Of a DNA stretch of 64,000 nucleotides, positions 46,422 through 55,369 are shown piece by piece. Origin of the DNA: Acidimicrobiales bacterium. GTDB lineage: Bacteria; Actinomycetota; Acidimicrobiia; Acidimicrobiales; JACCXE01. How positions within the stretch are numbered: position 1 is the first letter of the stretch; each line of letters begins with the position of its first letter. The stretch is taken from contig DASZWD010000058.1 in NCBI GenBank assembly GCA_035546775.1, forward strand, positions 20,547 through 84,546, in the 5' to 3' direction. The position numbers and the translations under genes were made by a program. Below the pieces are notes generated by a model. It was not told the origin of the DNA and did not search any database. It saw nothing but the letters and a program-made list of their open reading frames with translations.

Positions 46422-48902
46422 CTAAGCGAGTGCGGCGCGCAGCCGCACCGTCCCCGGCGGGTGCGCACGCTGCAACTCGACGACGACTGTGTACGTCCCC
46501 GCGGCAGCATGCGCCACCGCGACCGACTCGACACCAGTCGGCCCGTTGGCGCGCCACGCTTGACCGTCGGGCCCCCGTATCCACAGGTCGACGTTGTTCC
46601 TCGTGGGACTTGTCGCAGCGAGCGAGACTTCCAGGGTCAGGACTCCGTCGGTGGAAACGCGAACGCGATAGGCGTCGCACGCCGTCGACGGGAGGAGGCA
46701 CTGGTCGTCCGGCAACGGCTCGTCGGCGCTCAGCTCCAGCTTGCGCGTGCGTTCGAAGGCCGCGCCCGGTGCCACGACACCTGCGACCGCCTCGGGTCGG
46801 GCGGTGACCGGCGGTGGCGCAAAAGCGGCACCACCGAGCGCGTAGAGACAGTTCGTCGTCCCATAATCCGTTGGGTCGGTCACGGCCGAGCCTTCGAGTT
46901 GAGTCGGCAACAAGATCCTCTCGCCGCGGACACCGATCGCTGACAAGACGTCCCCGTCCGCAAAGCCGAGCGCGGCAGTGGGCCGAGCCGTCCAGCGGAC
47001 CTCGTTGCTCCGCGTGTCGTACACGACGGTCGTGGCGCCGACCACAGCGTTGGTCGTACCGTCCCTCAGCTCCGCGTGATAGCCGCCGATTCGATCGGCT
47101 CGCAGCCAGTACGTGTGCCCGCCATGGTCGAACTGCACGGAATACACGGGCCCGAAGCCGTCGCCGACCGGGTCCGCACTCAGGTTCGTAACGTGCAGCG
47201 CGGCCGAGAGGACGCCGGCGCGCCATGACAACGTGAGCGACAAGATGTCGATGTCAGCCGCGGACGGGACCGGCGTGCTGAACGACTCGACCAGATCGGC
47301 GTCGCCCCATCGGTCGACGAGGACCGGTTGGCCCGGCCCGCACGTCGGGGGTGCGGACGCAGCGACGCCCAGAACGTGTTCGAGCGCCGCGGCAGCGTCG
47401 ACCAAGCCATGCCCTGCGTCGAAGGACGTAGGTGTTTGCGGGTTCCGCCCCGGACGGTCAGCCTCGTAACCCCGGCGGTTGGCGAAGCGGTGTGCGGTGT
47501 TCTCGAGGATCAGCTCGATCTGCGCGGGAGTCAGGCGCGGATTGGCCTGCAGCATGAGGGCGACCGTGCCGGCAACGGCCGGCGCCGCCATCGACGATCC
47601 GGAGAGTGTGCGGTAGTTGAGGCTCGATGCCAGCGCGCGCTCGTTGCCCTCAATCCTGCCGATGTCGCCGTCGAGCGGTATCTGGCAGAACGGCATGCTG
47701 GCGCGACACGCCGACATCACGGCAACGCCAGGGGCGACCAGGTCCGGATAGGTGTCGACGCGACCGAACTGACCTACGCCGCTGTTGAGGTACACGGGCG
47801 CTTCTCGGTCGGCCACACCGTTGTCGTCGGTGAACCCGACTGTGAGAATGCCGTTGCGCGGGTCCAAACCGAAACCATTGCTGCGGTTCACGGGCCCTCC
47901 ATCACCGGAGTCCCCGTTCGCCCAAACGCTGACGACACCCGCGGCGAGCAACGCGTCTTGGATCTTCGAGGTCGCGCGCGTCGGGTCGAACTCGTTGTTC
48001 GCGCTGCCTGGTAGCCCCACTGCATCGGCGACGCCGTAGCTGTTGTTGACGACGCGAATCGGCGGACACGACTCGCCGTGGTACCAGCTGCCATCGCTGC
48101 GCTGGCACGGATCGGCGTGGTGCTCGAGCACCCAGTACAGCGCGGCATCGGATCCGTACACGCTGAGTGCGGCGGAGATCGAAAGCATCACCAACTTCGC
48201 GCCCGGCGCCTCGCCCTGTATCGCCCGGCCGCGGAACGTCACGCGGTTGCCGGCGGCGATCCCTGAGACATGCGTTCCGTGGCCGCCGATGGCGGTGGTG
48301 TCGCTGTTCAGGCCGTGCATGTCAAGCCACTGCGCGTCGTGGAAGTACGCGCCCGATGGGAGAAACTCCTGCGCGTTGTCCCCCACGAAACGCAAGTTGC
48401 GCGCGACGCGGCCTCGCAACATCGGATGGGACGGGTCGAGGCCGGAATCGATGATCGCGATCGTCACGCCGCGGCCGTCGACGACACGACCCGCGGCATC
48501 GTGGAACACCGTCGGGTGATCCTGGACGAAGTGGGCGTTGGTGGTTACCGGAGCCGTCGTGCTGAGCACGCGGAGGGGCGCGTCGCCCTCGACGCGGTCG
48601 ACCGTCCTGTCGCGACTCAGCCGCTGGAGCGCGGCCCCGTTCCCGCGGGCGACCGCCACGCCCACACGATCGAAGCGGTCGATCACGCGCATGCCGGCGC
48701 GCTCGGACGCGCGCAGGGCCACGGCGATCGATCGCGCGTGGACCATGACAATCGCGCTGTGGACTCGGTCCGCGAGTTGCGCACGAGCGACGGCATCAAG
48801 TGCGGGCCGCGCGGGCGGTGAATCAGCTTGCGCTGTGCGGGCGACGAGCACGGAGGCGACGACGACGACGAGCGTCATCACTAGAGCCCTTCCACGCCCC
48901 AT
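46422..48902 (-). CDS. Secreted subtilisin-like serine protease (S8)
   Basis: 826 residues from the ATG at 48902. Signal peptide to about residue 27, a prodomain region, then the S8 domain with catalytic Asp in IAIIDSGLD, His in GGHGTHVSGIAAG and Ser in LSGSSMAAPAVAG; the oxyanion Asn is in VVNNSYG. The C-terminal 320 residues hold beta domains, the last resembling a pre-peptidase C-terminal (PPC) domain (VSTDGVLTLEVSLAA, NNVDLWIRGPDG). It ends 3 bases from the convergent TPR/SARP gene. It may process the secreted cluster, but that is conjecture. Confidence 0.92.
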   Translation of the reverse strand: MGRGRALVMTLVVVVASVLVARTAQADSPPARPALDAVARAQLADRVHSAIVMVHARSIAVALRASERAGMRVIDRFDRVGVAVARGNGAALQRLSRDRTVDRVEGDAPLRVLSTTAPVTTNAHFVQDHPTVFHDAAGRVVDGRGVTIAIIDSGLDPSHPMLRGRVARNLRFVGDNAQEFLPSGAYFHDAQWLDMHGLNSDTTAIGGHGTHVSGIAAGNRVTFRGRAIQGEAPGAKLVMLSISAALSVYGSDAALYWVLEHHADPCQRSDGSWYHGESCPPIRVVNNSYGVADAVGLPGSANNEFDPTRATSKIQDALLAAGVVSVWANGDSGDGGPVNRSNGFGLDPRNGILTVGFTDDNGVADREAPVYLNSGVGQFGRVDTYPDLVAPGVAVMSACRASMPFCQIPLDGDIGRIEGNERALASSLNYRTLSGSSMAAPAVAGTVALMLQANPRLTPAQIELILENTAHRFANRRGYEADRPGRNPQTPTSFDAGHGLVDAAAALEHVLGVAASAPPTCGPGQPVLVDRWGDADLVESFSTPVPSAADIDILSLTLSWRAGVLSAALHVTNLSADPVGDGFGPVYSVQFDHGGHTYWLRADRIGGYHAELRDGTTNAVVGATTVVYDTRSNEVRWTARPTAALGFADGDVLSAIGVRGERILLPTQLEGSAVTDPTDYGTTNCLYALGGAAFAPPPVTARPEAVAGVVAPGAAFERTRKLELSADEPLPDDQCLLPSTACDAYRVRVSTDGVLTLEVSLAATSPTRNNVDLWIRGPDGQAWRANGPTGVESVAVAHAAAGTYTVVVELQRAHPPGTVRLRAALA

Positions 48903-48912
48903 GCGAGCGGGA

Positions 48913-48922
48913 AGGGTACCGT
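48913..48922. promoter_or_regulatory. Overlapping divergent -10 boxes for protease and ferritin-like gene
   Basis: In AGGGTACCGT the minus strand reads TACCCT (48918-48913) and the plus strand TACCGT (48917-48922), sharing the TA at 48917-48918. They end 10 and 11 bases before the respective ATGs, so leaders would be absent or only a few bases long. Confidence 0.5.
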
Positions 48923-48933
48923 GTCGGTCACAA

Positions 48934-49581
48934 ATGGACGATTTCCTGAACCGCAAAGCACTGATCCAGGTCCTGGGCGCCGTCGCCTACGGCGAACTGA
49001 AGGCGTACGAGGGCGCGAAGGCGGACGCCGCGGCGGCCGCCAACGACGCCGACCGGCGCCACTTCAAAAAGGTCGCTGCCGAGGAACTGCGCCACCACAA
49101 GGGTTTCGTGGCGCGCCTCGAGGCCATGGGCGCCGACCCCGAGCGCGCGATGCGGCCGTTCCGCACCGCGCTCGACCGCTACCACTCGACGTCCCCGGAC
49201 GGCGACGTCGAGAACGCGGTCGGCGCGTACCTCGGCGAAGGCATCGCGGATGACCTGCTGCAGTGGTTGCGCACCGTGGTCGACACCGACACCGCGGCGT
49301 TCATCGACACCGTCATCGCCGACGAAGTGGAGCACGAAGGCCACGCCGCCGCGTCGCTGCGCGCCGTCATGACCACGACTCCGCGCGGCAAGAAGCGCGC
49401 CGCGGCCGGCGCGCAACAGATGGCGCTGCACATGTTGTGGAGCGGGCGCGGGACCGCCGCTCTCCCGCTCGCCGCGTTCGTACGCCTCGGGAACCCGCTC
49501 GGCCTGATCGGCGCGATCGCGGGCGGCCACGTGCGGCGCATGCAGGCGATCGGCCTGCGCCCGCTCGGGCTGTTCGCCTGA
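48934..49581 (+). CDS. Ferritin-like fold protein
   Basis: 215 residues. Two helix pairs carry the di-iron pattern: AYGELKAYEGAK with AAEELRHHKGF, and a later helix with IADEVEHEGHAAA (E-x-x-H twice). This suits a ferritin-like or MiaE-like di-iron oxygenase fold. The C-terminal 60 residues are hydrophobic and glycine-rich and may touch the membrane. Substrate unknown. Start is the ATG at 48934; the longer upstream frame is the antisense of the protease. Confidence 0.75.
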   Translation: MDDFLNRKALIQVLGAVAYGELKAYEGAKADAAAAANDADRRHFKKVAAEELRHHKGFVARLEAMGADPERAMRPFRTALDRYHSTSPDGDVENAVGAYLGEGIADDLLQWLRTVVDTDTAAFIDTVIADEVEHEGHAAASLRAVMTTTPRGKKRAAAGAQQMALHMLWSGRGTAALPLAAFVRLGNPLGLIGAIAGGHVRRMQAIGLRPLGLFA

Positions 49582-49586
49582 GCGGC

Positions 49587-49826
49587 TCAGTCGAGTTCGA
49601 GCGGCGGGCCGTACGTCAAGCGGTGCATGCGCCGGTTGAACTCGTGTTCGTCGATCTCGCCGAGGGCGAAGCGCCGTTCGAGGATCGCCTTCGGGTCGAG
49701 CGGGGGTGAGCGGCGCTCGAGCGCCGCGTGCCGGCGGTCGTTGAGCCACGCAATGGCGACGCCGGCGAAACCGAGCCCACCGACGAGGCCGACGACGACG
49801 AAGATGGCCGCGATCGCATCCTCCAC
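49587..49826 (-). CDS. Small membrane protein with SHOCT-like C-terminus
   Basis: 79 residues: one N-terminal membrane helix (AAIFVVVGLVGGLGFAGVAIAWL), then a short SHOCT-like helical tail with LERRFALGEIDEHEFNRRM. SHOCT proteins are small oligomerising modules of unknown role. The GTG start at 49826 follows TAACGT by 7 bases. Confidence 0.8.
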   Translation of the reverse strand: MEDAIAAIFVVVGLVGGLGFAGVAIAWLNDRRHAALERRSPPLDPKAILERRFALGEIDEHEFNRRMHRLTYGPPLELD

Positions 49827-49833
49827 GGGACGA

Positions 49834-49859
49834 ACGTTACCGGTGCCCGCGGTTAACGT
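49834..49859. promoter_or_regulatory. Divergent leaderless promoters with identical TAACGT boxes
   Basis: TAACGT on the minus strand (49839-49834) ends 7 bases before the SHOCT gene GTG. TAACGT on the plus strand (49854-49859) ends 8 bases before the ATG at 49868. The two hexamers are identical and 14 bases apart. Confidence 0.55.
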
Positions 49860-49867
49860 CCCTCGCG

Positions 49868-51058
49868 ATGACCGTCACTGAAAACCCCCCGGCGAAGGCC
49901 GAGCGCTGGACCGCGCAGTGGAAAGAGTTGTACTCCGAAGTCGTCACTTCGGGGCTCTGCACCGGCTGTTCGGGGTGCGTCGTCGCGTGCCCGCACGACG
50001 TGCTCGGCTACAACGACGACGAGGGCGTCTACAAGCCGTTCCACCTCGAAGAGGACCTCGGCCCGGCCAACTGCGGCCACGGTGAACGTGGCTGCACGTC
50101 GTGCACGCGTGCCTGCCCCCGCTTTCGTACGTGGGAGACCGAAATCGACAACTTCATGTTCGAGCGGTCGCGCACGATCGACGAGATCTACGGCATCAGC
50201 AAGGACATCATCCTCGCCCGCGCCTCCGACGACATGGTGCACAAGATGGGCCAGGACGGCGGCGTCGTCTCCGCAATGCTCATCTGGTGCCTGGAGAAGG
50301 GCTACATCGACGCTGCGCTGGTGAGCTACCTCGAAGGCGACGGCTCTACGTGGAAAGCCATACCTGGTGTCGCTCGCACCAAGGAGGAGGTGCTGGCCGC
50401 CGCCGGCAGTCGCTACACCTATTCCGCCACCCCGATGGGGTACGCAGAGGCAGTTGCGGGTGGCGCAGAGAAGCTCGCGCTCGTGGGCATGGGTTGCCAG
50501 ACATCAAGCCCTCCCGCGATGAAAGCCCGCAAGGCCGGCAAGCCGGCGCGGCGCTTCGCCCTCAACATCGGCCTGCTGTGTTCCAAGACCTTCGACGACG
50601 CCATCTTCGAAGAACTCTTCGAGGCCAAGTACGGCCTGAAGAAGCAGGACATGGTGAAGATGAACATCAAGGGCGTCTTCCAGATCTGGATGAAGAACGG
50701 CGACTACCACGAGATCAACCTCAAGGAGTGCCACGCCTGGACGCGTGAAGGCTGCAAGACGTGTCCCGACTTCGCGGCGGAGCACGCCGACGTGTCGACG
50801 GGCGGCATCGGCGAGTACAACGACTGGACCCTCACGATCGTCCGCACCGACATCGGCCGCGAGATCATCGTGAAGATGCTCGAGGACGGTTCGCTGATCG
50901 GTCGTCCCGGCGACGACGACCCGGGGGCGATCACGCTGCTGCGCAAGCTCTCGCGCGTGTCGCGCAACCGCTGGCCCGACACCGCCGTGCCGGCACCGAA
51001 GGTCATGCACCCGCCGAAGAAGAAGGCAGCGCCGACCGAGCCAGCTCCGGCCACGTGA
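49868..51058 (+). CDS. Coenzyme F420 hydrogenase/dehydrogenase beta-subunit-like iron-sulfur protein
   Basis: 396 residues of the FrhB/FdhB family, which moves electrons between iron-sulfur clusters, flavin and F420. The N-terminal ferredoxin-like part has CTGCSGCVVACP and CTSCTRACP. The FrhB domain shows GQDGGVVSAMLIWCLE, GMGCQ and a later EGCKTCPDF with STGGIG. The proline/lysine tail is disordered. No hydrogenase partner lies nearby, so the electron partner is unknown; F420 use is inferred from the family. Confidence 0.88.
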   Translation: MTVTENPPAKAERWTAQWKELYSEVVTSGLCTGCSGCVVACPHDVLGYNDDEGVYKPFHLEEDLGPANCGHGERGCTSCTRACPRFRTWETEIDNFMFERSRTIDEIYGISKDIILARASDDMVHKMGQDGGVVSAMLIWCLEKGYIDAALVSYLEGDGSTWKAIPGVARTKEEVLAAAGSRYTYSATPMGYAEAVAGGAEKLALVGMGCQTSSPPAMKARKAGKPARRFALNIGLLCSKTFDDAIFEELFEAKYGLKKQDMVKMNIKGVFQIWMKNGDYHEINLKECHAWTREGCKTCPDFAAEHADVSTGGIGEYNDWTLTIVRTDIGREIIVKMLEDGSLIGRPGDDDPGAITLLRKLSRVSRNRWPDTAVPAPKVMHPPKKKAAPTEPAPAT

Positions 51059-51776
51059 GGCCGTAGGTCTCGAGCATTCGTTCCTCGAGACGCAGCGACT
51101 CAACCTGGTTGGCGATGTCTTCCCACGACGCCGACGCGCGATTGCGCCGGCGGCTGCTGAAGACGGCGATGCCGGCGTAGGTCACCACCGAGAGCACCGC
51201 CAGCGGACCGACGTGTGACGCCGCGTGCGCCGCACTGACCATTCCGTCGATGCGACCGAGGACGAGGACCATTACGAGGACCCGCACCGCGGTCCCGGCG
51301 AGGTCCGCAACCGCAACCGTGCGGCGGCGCACGCCTCCGGCGCCGGCGGCGAGCAGCGAGTGCGACACCGGCCAGGCAGCGACCGCGATCACGAACCCGA
51401 CCCCCGGCACGGCGTCGACGAACCGGCGGAGCTGGCGTCCGACGCGTCCGACGACACCGTGCGACGTGGGCCCGACCGGCACCCGGCGTCCGAGTTCGAA
51501 GTGCACCGGGTCGGTGAGACACAGCCGCAACGTCAGCAACGGCACGAGGAGCCACGCCGGCACGCCGCGCGCCACGGCGACGACGTACATCGAACGCGGG
51601 CTGAGCGCGACGAGCGCCAGCGGCGCGTGGGGCAGCAACAGCGGCGACAAGCCGTCGGCCAACAACGACATGGCGGACACAACACTGATCGTCCCGAGCA
51701 GCCGTGATGTCGTCACGTGCTCGATGAATCGGCGGTCCAGCTTCCGTCGGCTCACGTTCTTCCAGGGTGACCGCAC
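51003..51776 (-). CDS. Integral membrane protein of unknown function
   Basis: 257 residues with about five hydrophobic segments (ISVVSAMSLLADGLSPLLLP, SMYVVAVARGVPAWLLVP, VGFVIAVAAWPVSH and two more) and a cytoplasmic-looking C-terminal tail. It has a loose DedA/SNARE-associated feel (positions of R and FELGRR) but lacks a motif I would trust. The start is a GTG at 51776, with another GTG seven codons in. Its 3' end overlaps the F420-type gene by 56 bases on the other strand. Confidence 0.6.
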   Translation of the reverse strand: MRSPWKNVSRRKLDRRFIEHVTTSRLLGTISVVSAMSLLADGLSPLLLPHAPLALVALSPRSMYVVAVARGVPAWLLVPLLTLRLCLTDPVHFELGRRVPVGPTSHGVVGRVGRQLRRFVDAVPGVGFVIAVAAWPVSHSLLAAGAGGVRRRTVAVADLAGTAVRVLVMVLVLGRIDGMVSAAHAASHVGPLAVLSVVTYAGIAVFSSRRRNRASASWEDIANQVESLRLEERMLETYGLTWPELARSALPSSSAGA

Positions 51777-51831
51777 CGAGCGACGGTGCGTTTGCGGCGC
51801 GGTTACGCGCCGGCGAACACGAGATGTTCGT

Positions 51832-53496
51832 TCAGGCGGCGGACCACGCGGGCCACATCGCGTGCGTCACGAGCACGCGTGTCGTGTGGACAGGTGACTC
51901 GGTGTCGACGATCAGCATCCGGTGCTCCGAGTCGGTGACGATCAGGTGGATCCCATCCGGCGACCACACTGCTTCCTCGAGCCAGTAGTCGCGGGGCCCG
52001 ACCGGGCGCAGGACCGTCCGCGTCACGCCCGCGCTGGACCGCAGCACCACGCGGGGCGCGCCGTGGCGGCCCTGGATCTCGACGACGGTGCCGTCGGCGC
52101 GACGCATGCTCGGTGGGATGTCCTTGTACTCGTCGCTCACCGATGCGCGGTTCAACACGCGGCCAGTTGCGCCATCGACAGTGATGACTTGGGAGCCCGA
52201 CTGCTCGGTCCACGAGTGCACGAGGACGTTGCCGCCGTCCCAGGACAAACCCATCGGGCCGTGGTCGAGATGCGCGTCGCAGTACAACTTCTTCGCCGCG
52301 GCGGTGCCACTCGCCGCCATCACGTAGACACACGGCTTGTTCCCGTCGCGCACGAAGGCGACGGATCCGACGAGTGAGGGATCCGGGGTTTGCTGCAACG
52401 AGGGGTACGCGGGCGCAGGACGGACGTCAGTGAAGCCGACCGTCACCGCGACGACGACTGCCACCGCGGCGAGCAACCCCGCGCCAATGCTGCGCTGCGA
52501 CAGGTGCGCCAGCTTCGGTGGCGCGGAACGAATCTCGGGCGCAAGGCGAGACGCCACAACGGCGGCACCGATCAAGGACAACCCGACGAGGAACAGGATC
52601 AACGGCGCGCCCAGCGAGTCTCCGAAGTGGCGGGTGATCGCCGTCGGAACGGCCTGGAAGATGCCGAGGACGCCGACCCACAGCAAAACCATCGACCGCG
52701 TCGGGACGCTGGCCGCGAGAAACGCGACCACGGTCGCGACCGCCAGGATGTCGCCCCACCGACCGTCGGCCCCGACGGCGCCGCCGGCGCCGATCGCCAC
52801 GAGCGCGCCCACGACGTAGGCCACCGGCGCGGGCGACACCACGCCCATCCACGCCAGGACGATCCACGACACGCCAACGGCCCACAGCGCGATCCCGACG
52901 AACAACGCCCCCACGTGCTCGACGTGGCCGGCCACGCTGGCAACGCTCAGGGCGAGCGCGGCGAACGTGGCCACGTGCTGGAGCGGCGCGGCACGCCAGC
53001 GCCACAATGCGCCGGCAACAACGAGCGACACCACGCCGATGGCGGTTGCAACGTCGGCGCCCTCGAGGTTGACGACGTCGGTCGCGAAGATGCCGACCCA
53101 GAACGCGACACAGCCCATGGCCAGGAGCCACAGGAAGCTGCCGAGGTTCGCGAGCGCCGGTTCCTCGTCACGGCGCACGACACGTCCGACGACCACCAGC
53201 AGCACCGCCACCGCGCCCACGAGACCAAGCCGCGCCGCAGTCGGCATGTCGTCCCAGAACCGAGACGTCGCGACGATGCCGGCGATGACGGCGAGCGCAC
53301 CGCCGAGAAACCCGATGGCCTGGGCAACGAGCGGGATGCGACCACGGGGAACCGCCGCCACTTCCTGCTCGATGTTTCGGATCGCGTCTGCCTGCTCACG
53401 AGAGATCGCGCCGCGGGCGGTCCAGCGCGCCAGTTCCTCTTCCAACTGAGCGTGTGATCGTTCGTCCACGGAAGCAAGGCGCTTCACACTCGTCAC
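51832..53496 (-). CDS. DUF2157 membrane protein fused to an extracytoplasmic propeller-like domain
   Basis: 554 residues from a GTG at 53496. N-terminal helical DUF2157 start (ELARWTARGAISREQADAI), then about ten membrane helices to about residue 360. A C-terminal domain (about 385-554) has short repeated strands (SVAFVRDGNKPCVYVM, LSWDGGNVLVHSWTE, EAVWSPDGIHLIVTD) like WD40/TolB blades. The blades would face outside. Function unknown; the fusion suggests a membrane sensor or scaffold. Confidence 0.7.
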   Translation of the reverse strand: MTSVKRLASVDERSHAQLEEELARWTARGAISREQADAIRNIEQEVAAVPRGRIPLVAQAIGFLGGALAVIAGIVATSRFWDDMPTAARLGLVGAVAVLLVVVGRVVRRDEEPALANLGSFLWLLAMGCVAFWVGIFATDVVNLEGADVATAIGVVSLVVAGALWRWRAAPLQHVATFAALALSVASVAGHVEHVGALFVGIALWAVGVSWIVLAWMGVVSPAPVAYVVGALVAIGAGGAVGADGRWGDILAVATVVAFLAASVPTRSMVLLWVGVLGIFQAVPTAITRHFGDSLGAPLILFLVGLSLIGAAVVASRLAPEIRSAPPKLAHLSQRSIGAGLLAAVAVVVAVTVGFTDVRPAPAYPSLQQTPDPSLVGSVAFVRDGNKPCVYVMAASGTAAAKKLYCDAHLDHGPMGLSWDGGNVLVHSWTEQSGSQVITVDGATGRVLNRASVSDEYKDIPPSMRRADGTVVEIQGRHGAPRVVLRSSAGVTRTVLRPVGPRDYWLEEAVWSPDGIHLIVTDSEHRMLIVDTESPVHTTRVLVTHAMWPAWSAA

Positions 53497-53632
53497 CTCG
53501 CAAGCCTCGGTGCTCCGCTCCGTCCGTGCCAGGGCCGATCGGCTCTAACCGCACGTACACGCGGCAGGGTCGTGATACGCCGACCAGCGCTAAGGTCCGC
53601 GCGTCAGATAGTGATCGGAAGGACATCTCGTA

Positions 53633-54802
53633 ATGGCACGTGAAGCCGTCATCGTTTCCTACGCCCGCACCGGGCTCGCCAAGTCGCACCGGGGCGGCTT
53701 CAACAACACGCCGGCCATGTCGATGGCGGCCCACGCCATCAAGCACGCGGTCGAGAAGTCGGGCGTCGACCCGGCCGAGGTCGAGGACGTCACGCTCGGT
53801 AACGGCGCCCACGGCGCGGGCAACCTCGGCCGCCTCGCCGGCCTGCTGGCGGGCTTGCCCGTCACCACCGGCGGCAACACGATCCAGCGCCACTGCTCGT
53901 CGGGCCTCAACGCCATCGCGTCGGCGGCGAACTATGTCAAGAACGACGGCGCCAACATCGTCGTCGGCGCCGGTGTCGAGGCCATCTCACAACCCGGCGG
54001 CGGCATCGGCGGCGTCGACCCGAAGCTGATCGAGGAGTACCCGGCGATCTTCATGGCGATGATCGACACCGCCGACATCGTGGCCGAGCGCTACGGCGTC
54101 ACCCGTGAAGCCCAGGACGAGTACTCCCTCCAGAGCCAGCAGCGCACCGCGGCCGCCCAGGCCGCCGATCTGTTCAAGGACGAAATCGTCCCGATGAAGA
54201 CCCAGATGAAGGTGGTCAACAAGGAGACGAAGGAAGAGTCGATCGTCGACTACGTCGTGGATCGCGACGAGTGCAACCGCCCGAACACGACCCTCGAAAG
54301 TCTTGCGGCGCTGCCGCCGGTCAAGGGGCCGGGCAAGTTCATCACCGCCGGCAACGCGTCGCAGCTCTCCGACGGCGCGGCGGCCGTCGTGATCATGAGC
54401 TCCGACGAAGCGGAGCGCCGCAACCTGTCGCCGCTCGGCGCGTTCAAGGGCTGGGCTGTCGCCGGTTGCGAGCCCGACGAGATGGGCATCGGCCCCGTGT
54501 TCGCCGTCCCGCGTCTGCTCGAGCGCCACGGCCTGAAGATCGACGACATCGACCTGTGGGAGCTGAACGAAGCGTTCGCGTCGCAGTGCCTCTACAGCCG
54601 CGACCGGCTCGGCATCGATCCCGAGAAGTACAACGTCAACGGCGGCTCGATCTCGATCGGCCACCCCTTCGGCATGACGGGTGCCCGCTGCACCGGTCAC
54701 CTGTTGCAGGAAGGCCAGCGCCGCGGCGCCAAGTGGGGCGTGGTGACGATGTGCATCGGCGGCGGTCAGGGTGCCGCCGGCCTCTTCGAGATCTACTCGT
54801 AA
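53633..54802 (+). CDS. Acetyl-CoA acetyltransferase (thiolase)
   Basis: 389 residues. Condenses or cleaves acyl-CoA thioesters. Nucleophile C88 in [14 protein letters not shown] in [10 protein letters not shown], His in [10 protein letters not shown] and the second Cys in CIGGGQG are all present, so it is a complete enzyme, unlike the thiolase-like protein at 10295. GGAAGGA lies about 9 bases before the ATG, making it one of the clearly leadered genes here. A ligase gene lies about 1.2 kb downstream; a role in beta-oxidation or polymer turnover is inferred. Confidence 0.95.
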   Translation: MAREAVIVSYARTGLAKSHRGGFNNTPAMSMAAHAIKHAVEKSGVDPAEVEDVTLGNGAHGAGNLGRLAGLLAGLPVTTGGNTIQRHCSSGLNAIASAANYVKNDGANIVVGAGVEAISQPGGGIGGVDPKLIEEYPAIFMAMIDTADIVAERYGVTREAQDEYSLQSQQRTAAAQAADLFKDEIVPMKTQMKVVNKETKEESIVDYVVDRDECNRPNTTLESLAALPPVKGPGKFITAGNASQLSDGAAAVVIMSSDEAERRNLSPLGAFKGWAVAGCEPDEMGIGPVFAVPRLLERHGLKIDDIDLWELNEAFASQCLYSRDRLGIDPEKYNVNGGSISIGHPFGMTGARCTGHLLQEGQRRGAKWGVVTMCIGGGQGAAGLFEIYS

Positions 54803-54832
54803 GCCTTCGCACTCCGAACCGGTACGTTGTGG

Positions 54833-55288
54833 TTACGGCAGCAACTTCCGGATCTGGTCCAAGTGGGCACGGTCGTGACCGATCAAGGTCTCGACCGTGC
54901 CCTTGATCGTTGTCAGGCCTTGTTCCTCGTGCGTGCCCACGCGGTCCCACTCGTCGGTCTCGAGTGACTCGTAAAGGCGCAGGTTCGCCTCGCGCAGCAT
55001 GCGGAAGCGGCCGATCGAGCCGGCGACCGACTCGTCGCACATCGTGAGCCGATCGGCCCACGCATCCTGGTCGTAGGCCGCGAGCGACGGGTTGTCGTCG
55101 GTCAGCATCATGCGAATGCGCACGCTGTAGACCATCTCGGCGTCGGCCATGTGTGCCGCCACCTGCGCCGCGCTCCACTCGCCGCGCTGGGGCACGTGGT
55201 TCAGGTCGCGGGCATTGCGATTCGACGTAAGCGCCACGAGATCGGCGACGGTCGATCGCAGCGCGTCGAGGGAAGGTCCGGGTGTCAC
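54833..55288 (-). CDS. DinB-family protein
   Basis: 151 residues, a four-helix bundle of the DinB/YfiT type: WSAAQVAAHMADAE gives the first metal histidine, and IGHDRAHLDQI the His-x3-His pair near the end. Members are metal-dependent thiol transferases or of unknown role. The GTG at 55288 follows TACGCT by 8 bases. Confidence 0.85.
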   Translation of the reverse strand: MTPGPSLDALRSTVADLVALTSNRNARDLNHVPQRGEWSAAQVAAHMADAEMVYSVRIRMMLTDDNPSLAAYDQDAWADRLTMCDESVAGSIGRFRMLREANLRLYESLETDEWDRVGTHEEQGLTTIKGTVETLIGHDRAHLDQIRKLLP

Positions 55289-55296
55289 TGAAGGCG

Positions 55297-55302
55297 AGCG
55301 TA
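55297..55302 (-). promoter_or_regulatory. TANNNT box of the DinB gene
   Basis: TACGCT on the minus strand, set in GCTCGCTACGCTCGC, ends 8 bases before the GTG at 55288. The same box and flanks occur before the CBS gene. Confidence 0.45.
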
Positions 55303-55369
55303 GCGAGCCGACCCAAAGGTGCGGGTGGGCGGGCGGGTACGCAGGCTAGACAACGGGTACTCCCCTGCC

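Noticed and set aside
46422..48956. Upstream ATG of the subtilase at 48956
   Set aside because: It overlaps the divergent ferritin-like gene and its promoter; the signal peptide begins properly at the ATG at 48902.
36841..55305. GAGCGTAGCGAG-type palindromes before CBS and DinB as a separate regulatory element
   Set aside because: They coincide exactly with the TACGCT -10 boxes, so the promoter explanation is enough with only two cases in view.
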